Origin: Benincasa hispida
Lineage: Eukaryota > Streptophyta > Magnoliopsida > Cucurbitales > Cucurbitaceae
Assembly (NCBI RefSeq): GCF_009727055.1
Contig: NC_052350.1
Span: 42,713,751-42,777,750, forward strand
Length of the DNA stretch: 64,000 nt
Direction: 5' to 3'
The position numbers were made by a program, and so were the translations under genes. A model generated the notes under the pieces. It was not told where the DNA came from. It ran no database searches and saw only the letters and a list, made by a program, of their open reading frames with translations. Of this stretch, positions 60,740 to 64,000 are shown piece by piece (the first letter of the stretch is position 1; every line of letters starts with the position of its first letter).

Positions 60740-61440
60740 TACAATCCTGAAAGATTTGTATATCTAGAAAAAACTGAGCCTCTCCCAAATCTTTCATTTG
60801 GAATTAGGTCGTTAGCCAGTTCTTAATTGCAGTCAGTAGACCTACATCATTCCCAATGAGTAGTATATCGTCTACATACAATACTAAGAAGAATACTGAC
60901 GCGTTGATGATCTTCTTGTATACACAAGGTTCATCAATGTTTTGGTCAAAGTCATACGACTTGATCGCAGTATCAAACTGTATATTCCAAGATCTAGACG
61001 CCTGTTTTAGCTTTTAAATGGATCGATTCAGCTTGCAAACCTTTTTCTCTTGACCTTGGGTTATGAATCCCTCGGGTTGCACCATATAAATGGTCTCCTC
61101 AAGATTGCTATTCAAAAAAGCCGTCTTGACGTCCATTTGTCAGATCTCATAATTATAATAAGCTGCAATGGATAGGAAGATGCAGATCGACTTTAACATG
61201 GAAACAGGTGACAAAGTCTCCACACAGTCGACTCCCTCTACTTGGGTATAATCCTTTGCCACAAGTCGAGCCTTGAAGGTTTGTACCTTTCCATGAACAC
61301 CCCGTTTGTGCTTGTAGATCCATTTACAACCTATAAGTCTTACCGCATCAGGATGATCCACAAGATCCCATACTGAGTTGAATTACATTGACTCCATCTC
61401 GAGATCCATGGCTTTGACCCATTCATCCCAGTGTACATCC
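60740..61440 (-). pseudogene. Copia 3 reverse transcriptase
   Basis: Minus-strand open run 61361-61140: 'IGCKWIYKHKRGVHGKVQTF', 'KARLVAKDYTQVEGVD', 'PVSMLKSICIFLSIAAYYNY'. Below a stop comes 'MDVKTAFLNSNLEETIYMVQ' (about 61130-61070; here the catalytic Asp is kept, unlike copia 2), and 'VLYVDDILLIGND' with YVDD near 60878-60867. It ends around 60740 with 'FQMKDLGEAQF'-like words. Confidence 0.78.
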
Positions 61441-62610
61441 TCCATTGCCTTCTAATAAGACAACGGATCCTCAACGTCACCATCTGCTCCACAACAAGGA
61501 TTTTCGTGAAACCCAGATAGCGAACGAGTAGGGTCACAACACTTTTACTACGTCGAGGTTCCCTCAACTCTTGAGGTGGAACCGGCCTACTAGATGAACT
61601 CCCATCAACAGCTTTTGCTGATGTAGCAGGCTCTTCAACAGCTCTTGTTGAAGTTTCAGTAATTTCATTGGAAAGCTCACGCAACATGACTTTACTTCGT
61701 GGAATGTACTCCCTTATATGATCCTCCTCCAAGAAAGTAGTGTTCGTTGAAACAAACACCCTATTTTTCTTTGGATCATAAAAATAACCCCCTCGTGTAC
61801 CTTTGTTATAGCCTACAAAGAGGCATAACCTCGATCGTGATTCCAACTTCTTGGGATTAGTCTCAAGCATGCGTGCAGGGCAACCCCAAATGTGGAAGTG
61901 ACGTAAACTAGCTTTACGCTCGTTTCACAACTCCAGAGGTGTTCTCGCAACACTCTTGGAGGGAACATAGTTGAGTATATATACTGCAGCCTCCACTATG
62001 AAACCCTAAAACAAGTCCAGTAAGGAAGTGTAACTCATTATGAACAAACCATATCCAACAAGGTTCTATTTCTTTTCTTCGTTACATGATTTTGTTGAGG
62101 TGTACCCAACACTGACAGTTGGGAAACAATTCCATGTGATATCAAATAGTCCTGGAATCCCAAGTCCAAAAACTCTCCAGCTCGATCCGATCGAAGTGTT
62201 TTAATCCATCTATCCAATGCGTTTTCAACTTCAGCCTTGAACTCTTTGAACTTTTCAAAGGATTCAGACTTTCGTTGCATAAGATAAACATACCCGTACC
62301 TAGAGTAATCATTAGTAAAATTGATAAAATACTCATAGCCACCTCGGGCTTGCACATTCATAGGACTACAAAAATAAGAATGTACTAACTCAAGAGGCTC
62401 CTTGGCTCTATAACCTTCTCCAGTAAAAGGTCATTTAGTCATCTTACCCTCAAGGCAAGACTCGCACACTGATAAAAAATTTTCTTCTAACTCACGTAGA
62501 AGTCCATTCTTCATCAATCTCTCAATTCTATTGAGATTTATGTGCCTAAACGAAGATGCCAAAGATGGGCATTTTCTTTTGGAGAAATACGATGTGCCCG
62601 GTGTCTACTC
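61440..62610 (-). pseudogene. Copia 3 integrase and linker
   Basis: Minus strand: zinc-binding cysteines 'CESCLEGKMTK' (about 62475-62440), 'MNVQARGGYEYFINFTNDYS' from 62361, 'LRSDRAGEFLDLGFQDYL' (Asp; 62188), 'TPQQNHVTKKRN' (about 62100; the usual 'NGV.ERRN' has lost its Glu to Lys). Then the post-core 'MLETNPKKLESRSRLCLFVG' (61870-) and a serine- and proline-rich linker to about 61440. The lost core Glu and frame breaks inactivate it. Confidence 0.77.
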
Positions 62611-63116
62611 GCATCATCATCTCACCAGCCTCCAGTTGTCGTCAGGATCTAATCCCCTTAAAAGAAGAACAAACGTGATTAGTGGCACCCTTCCTCTCTT
62701 TCCGATAGCGAGGACAGTTTCTCTTCCAGTGTCCATTCTAATTGCAGTGGAAACACTTTCCCTTTTCAACCTGTGAACGCCCTCTTGGGGTGACAGGTTA
62801 GAAGTAGAAGGTGCAGATTTCATCCCTAAGGTCGAACCTCTATGGAACGTCTTGGAGGATGAAGCAACATTTACCTCACCCTTATTCCTCTCCTTACTTT
62901 TCAGTAAAAATTGTAGGTTTGCAACTCGTTGAGGAGAGTTATAAGGTTATATTTCACTTTGTTAAGAATAACATTACTAACAAAGTGTAGGATGCTCTCC
63001 GGCAAAGAATGCAGGATTATGCTAACCTGGTTGCCCTCATTGATGGTAGACCCATTCAACTCCACCATCCAACTTTGGTCCAAAACAGTTAACCTTTGAC
63101 AATTCCGCGTAAATGT
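62611..63116 (-). pseudogene. Copia 3 protease and gag remnants
   Basis: The stretch 62901-63083 gives 'GNQVSIILHSLPESILHFVS', matching the copia 2 gag at 54700-54760. Below it a basic linker (about 62890-62770) and zinc knuckle ('CFHCN.NGHWKRNC'-like, about 62760-62710) are read in mixed frames. A protease piece ('GATNHVC'-like) lies at about 62690-62660. The N-terminal half of Gag and the 5' LTR are missing. Confidence 0.68.
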
Positions 63117-64000
63117 TGTTGGATTTTATGTCCTAAAACTAGTAGTTTGTAAATTAACAAACATATTCTGTTTTGTTTTTCGATAAAGTTGTTATTGAAA
63201 TTGTAATCTTGAATCCAATAAACTAAGGTCCTGAGGCTATTTAATGTAGTGTGAACTTTATGTAGTGAGATAAATGTGGATCAAGTTCAAATATGTAGCC
63301 AAAATGGTCTGTAGTATATGAATAAGGTTGGGCACCTTATTCTGGGGACATTATGGATGCGGCCCATTTTGTAGTTAGTACAAACGATGTGATCCTAAAT
63401 CGTTCATATAGAGACATGAAAGTGGAGGCATCCTATGTAAAGAGTTTACATGAGACTGAACCATGAAATAGTCACTTTTTACATTCTAAACTCCGTTTTA
63501 TGTATAAAACTGACTATTTCATTAATTGATGACCTAGGTAACTTAATCTAATCCTGAGCTAACTATGAACTCTTGTTCACTCGGAATTATCCTTAGATCT
63601 GCATAGGTGAGGGTAGATCATTATCACTGACCCAATAAGCCTCCTATTTCAGGGGTAAAATCAGGTGGATAGCTGGGAACATAGGATGCAAGATGGAATT
63701 CACTCCTACCCGTTATAGGGATAGTAGATAGGTTGTTCCCTTTAGTACTGAATCCAAGTCTTGAACAAGGGCCCCACCCTCTCCTTGGCCCGAGAGGGGT
63801 TCGGTTTATAGGTTGGACCTTAAACCAATTGTTCATTAAAGAATCAGTAAAACTTAAGGAACAAGGTTTTTATGACCCAACCGAGATTACGAACAACCTG
63901 TGAAGGATTAACTTACTAATCATGGTTATATCAAATGGACACAAATATATCTATAGTGAGGGGAGTGCAACTACGTGAGTATAGTGGAATGACCCGTTAG
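63117..64000 (+). repeat. LTR running off the window's right edge
   Basis: Starts TGTTGGATTTTATGTCC directly after copia 3 gag and continues for at least 884 bases without coding sequence. It shares phrases with 1-522 and 60298-60735. The frame at 63624-63836 is LTR sequence. Internal element sequence is not reached. Confidence 0.68.

Larger units (their letters stand above)
59998..63116 (-). mobile_element. Copia 3: minus-strand sister of copia 2, rearranged
   Basis: Minus-strand order from right: gag (63083-62617), integrase (62600-62038), integrase tail and linker (61870-61440), RT (61430-60740), a foreign LTR piece (60735-60298) in place of RNase H, a 3' leader (60297-60206) and an LTR stub (60205-59998). 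Same family as copia 2 by shared protein phrases. Its 5' end is cut by the LTR starting at 63117. Confidence 0.82.

Overview
This is a repeat-rich, AT-rich stretch of a plant nuclear genome. Splice sites, plant LTR retrotransposons, a MULE with a plant mobile domain protein and a 5S-bearing Cassandra element all point to a dicot. Short repeats with the 'gatagac / tctatc' pattern in introns and flanks resemble those I associate with Cucurbitaceae, so a large-genome cucurbit is my best guess (inference, not proven). There is one intact host gene; almost everything else is transposon-derived.

Region 1-6627 is a transposon stack: a minus-strand copia-type LTR piece (1-522), then a decayed Cassandra LTR split by a CACTA element (567-5192, TAA target duplication), which is itself split by a gypsy-type solo LTR (3073-5175, CATAA duplication). 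Region 6628-20131 is a complete 11-exon family GH1 beta-glucosidase (508 aa, signal peptide, both catalytic glutamates). Its introns hold a Cassandra solo LTR (10525-12303, ATTTT duplication) with a TRIM inside it (10743-12152, AAAGC duplication), plus several fold-back MITE-like elements.

Region 20579-30620 holds a truncated copia 5' end, LTR-derived debris with two minisatellites, one full-length but dead copia element (23857-28910, TAAAC duplication), a decayed copia gag and a third Cassandra piece. Region about 30644-46370 is a broken Mutator-like element on the minus strand. It encodes a MuDR-type transposase (N-terminal part, zinc finger, DDE region, SWIM, CCHC knuckle) followed by a plant mobile domain (PMD) reading frame. 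A Ty3/gypsy element with a tRNA-Asp primer site (35544-44656) sits inside its transposase gene, and the PMD contains a 13-base assembly gap flanked by an imperfect duplication. Region 46430-47960 carries a tandem array built on a GCGATCGTGTAG-like motif and then an array of GGTCGAG...CTCGACC palindromes.

Region 48045-52874 is a second, truncated, minus-strand copy of the same gypsy family. Region 52875-63116 contains two relatives of one copia family facing each other tail to tail (plus copy 54254-59997, minus copy 59998-63116), and 63117-64000 is the start of another LTR that runs off the window. No transposon in the window looks coding-competent. The genes do not form a pathway: the beta-glucosidase is the only likely functional protein gene, and the rest records successive nested insertions, deletions and inversions around it.
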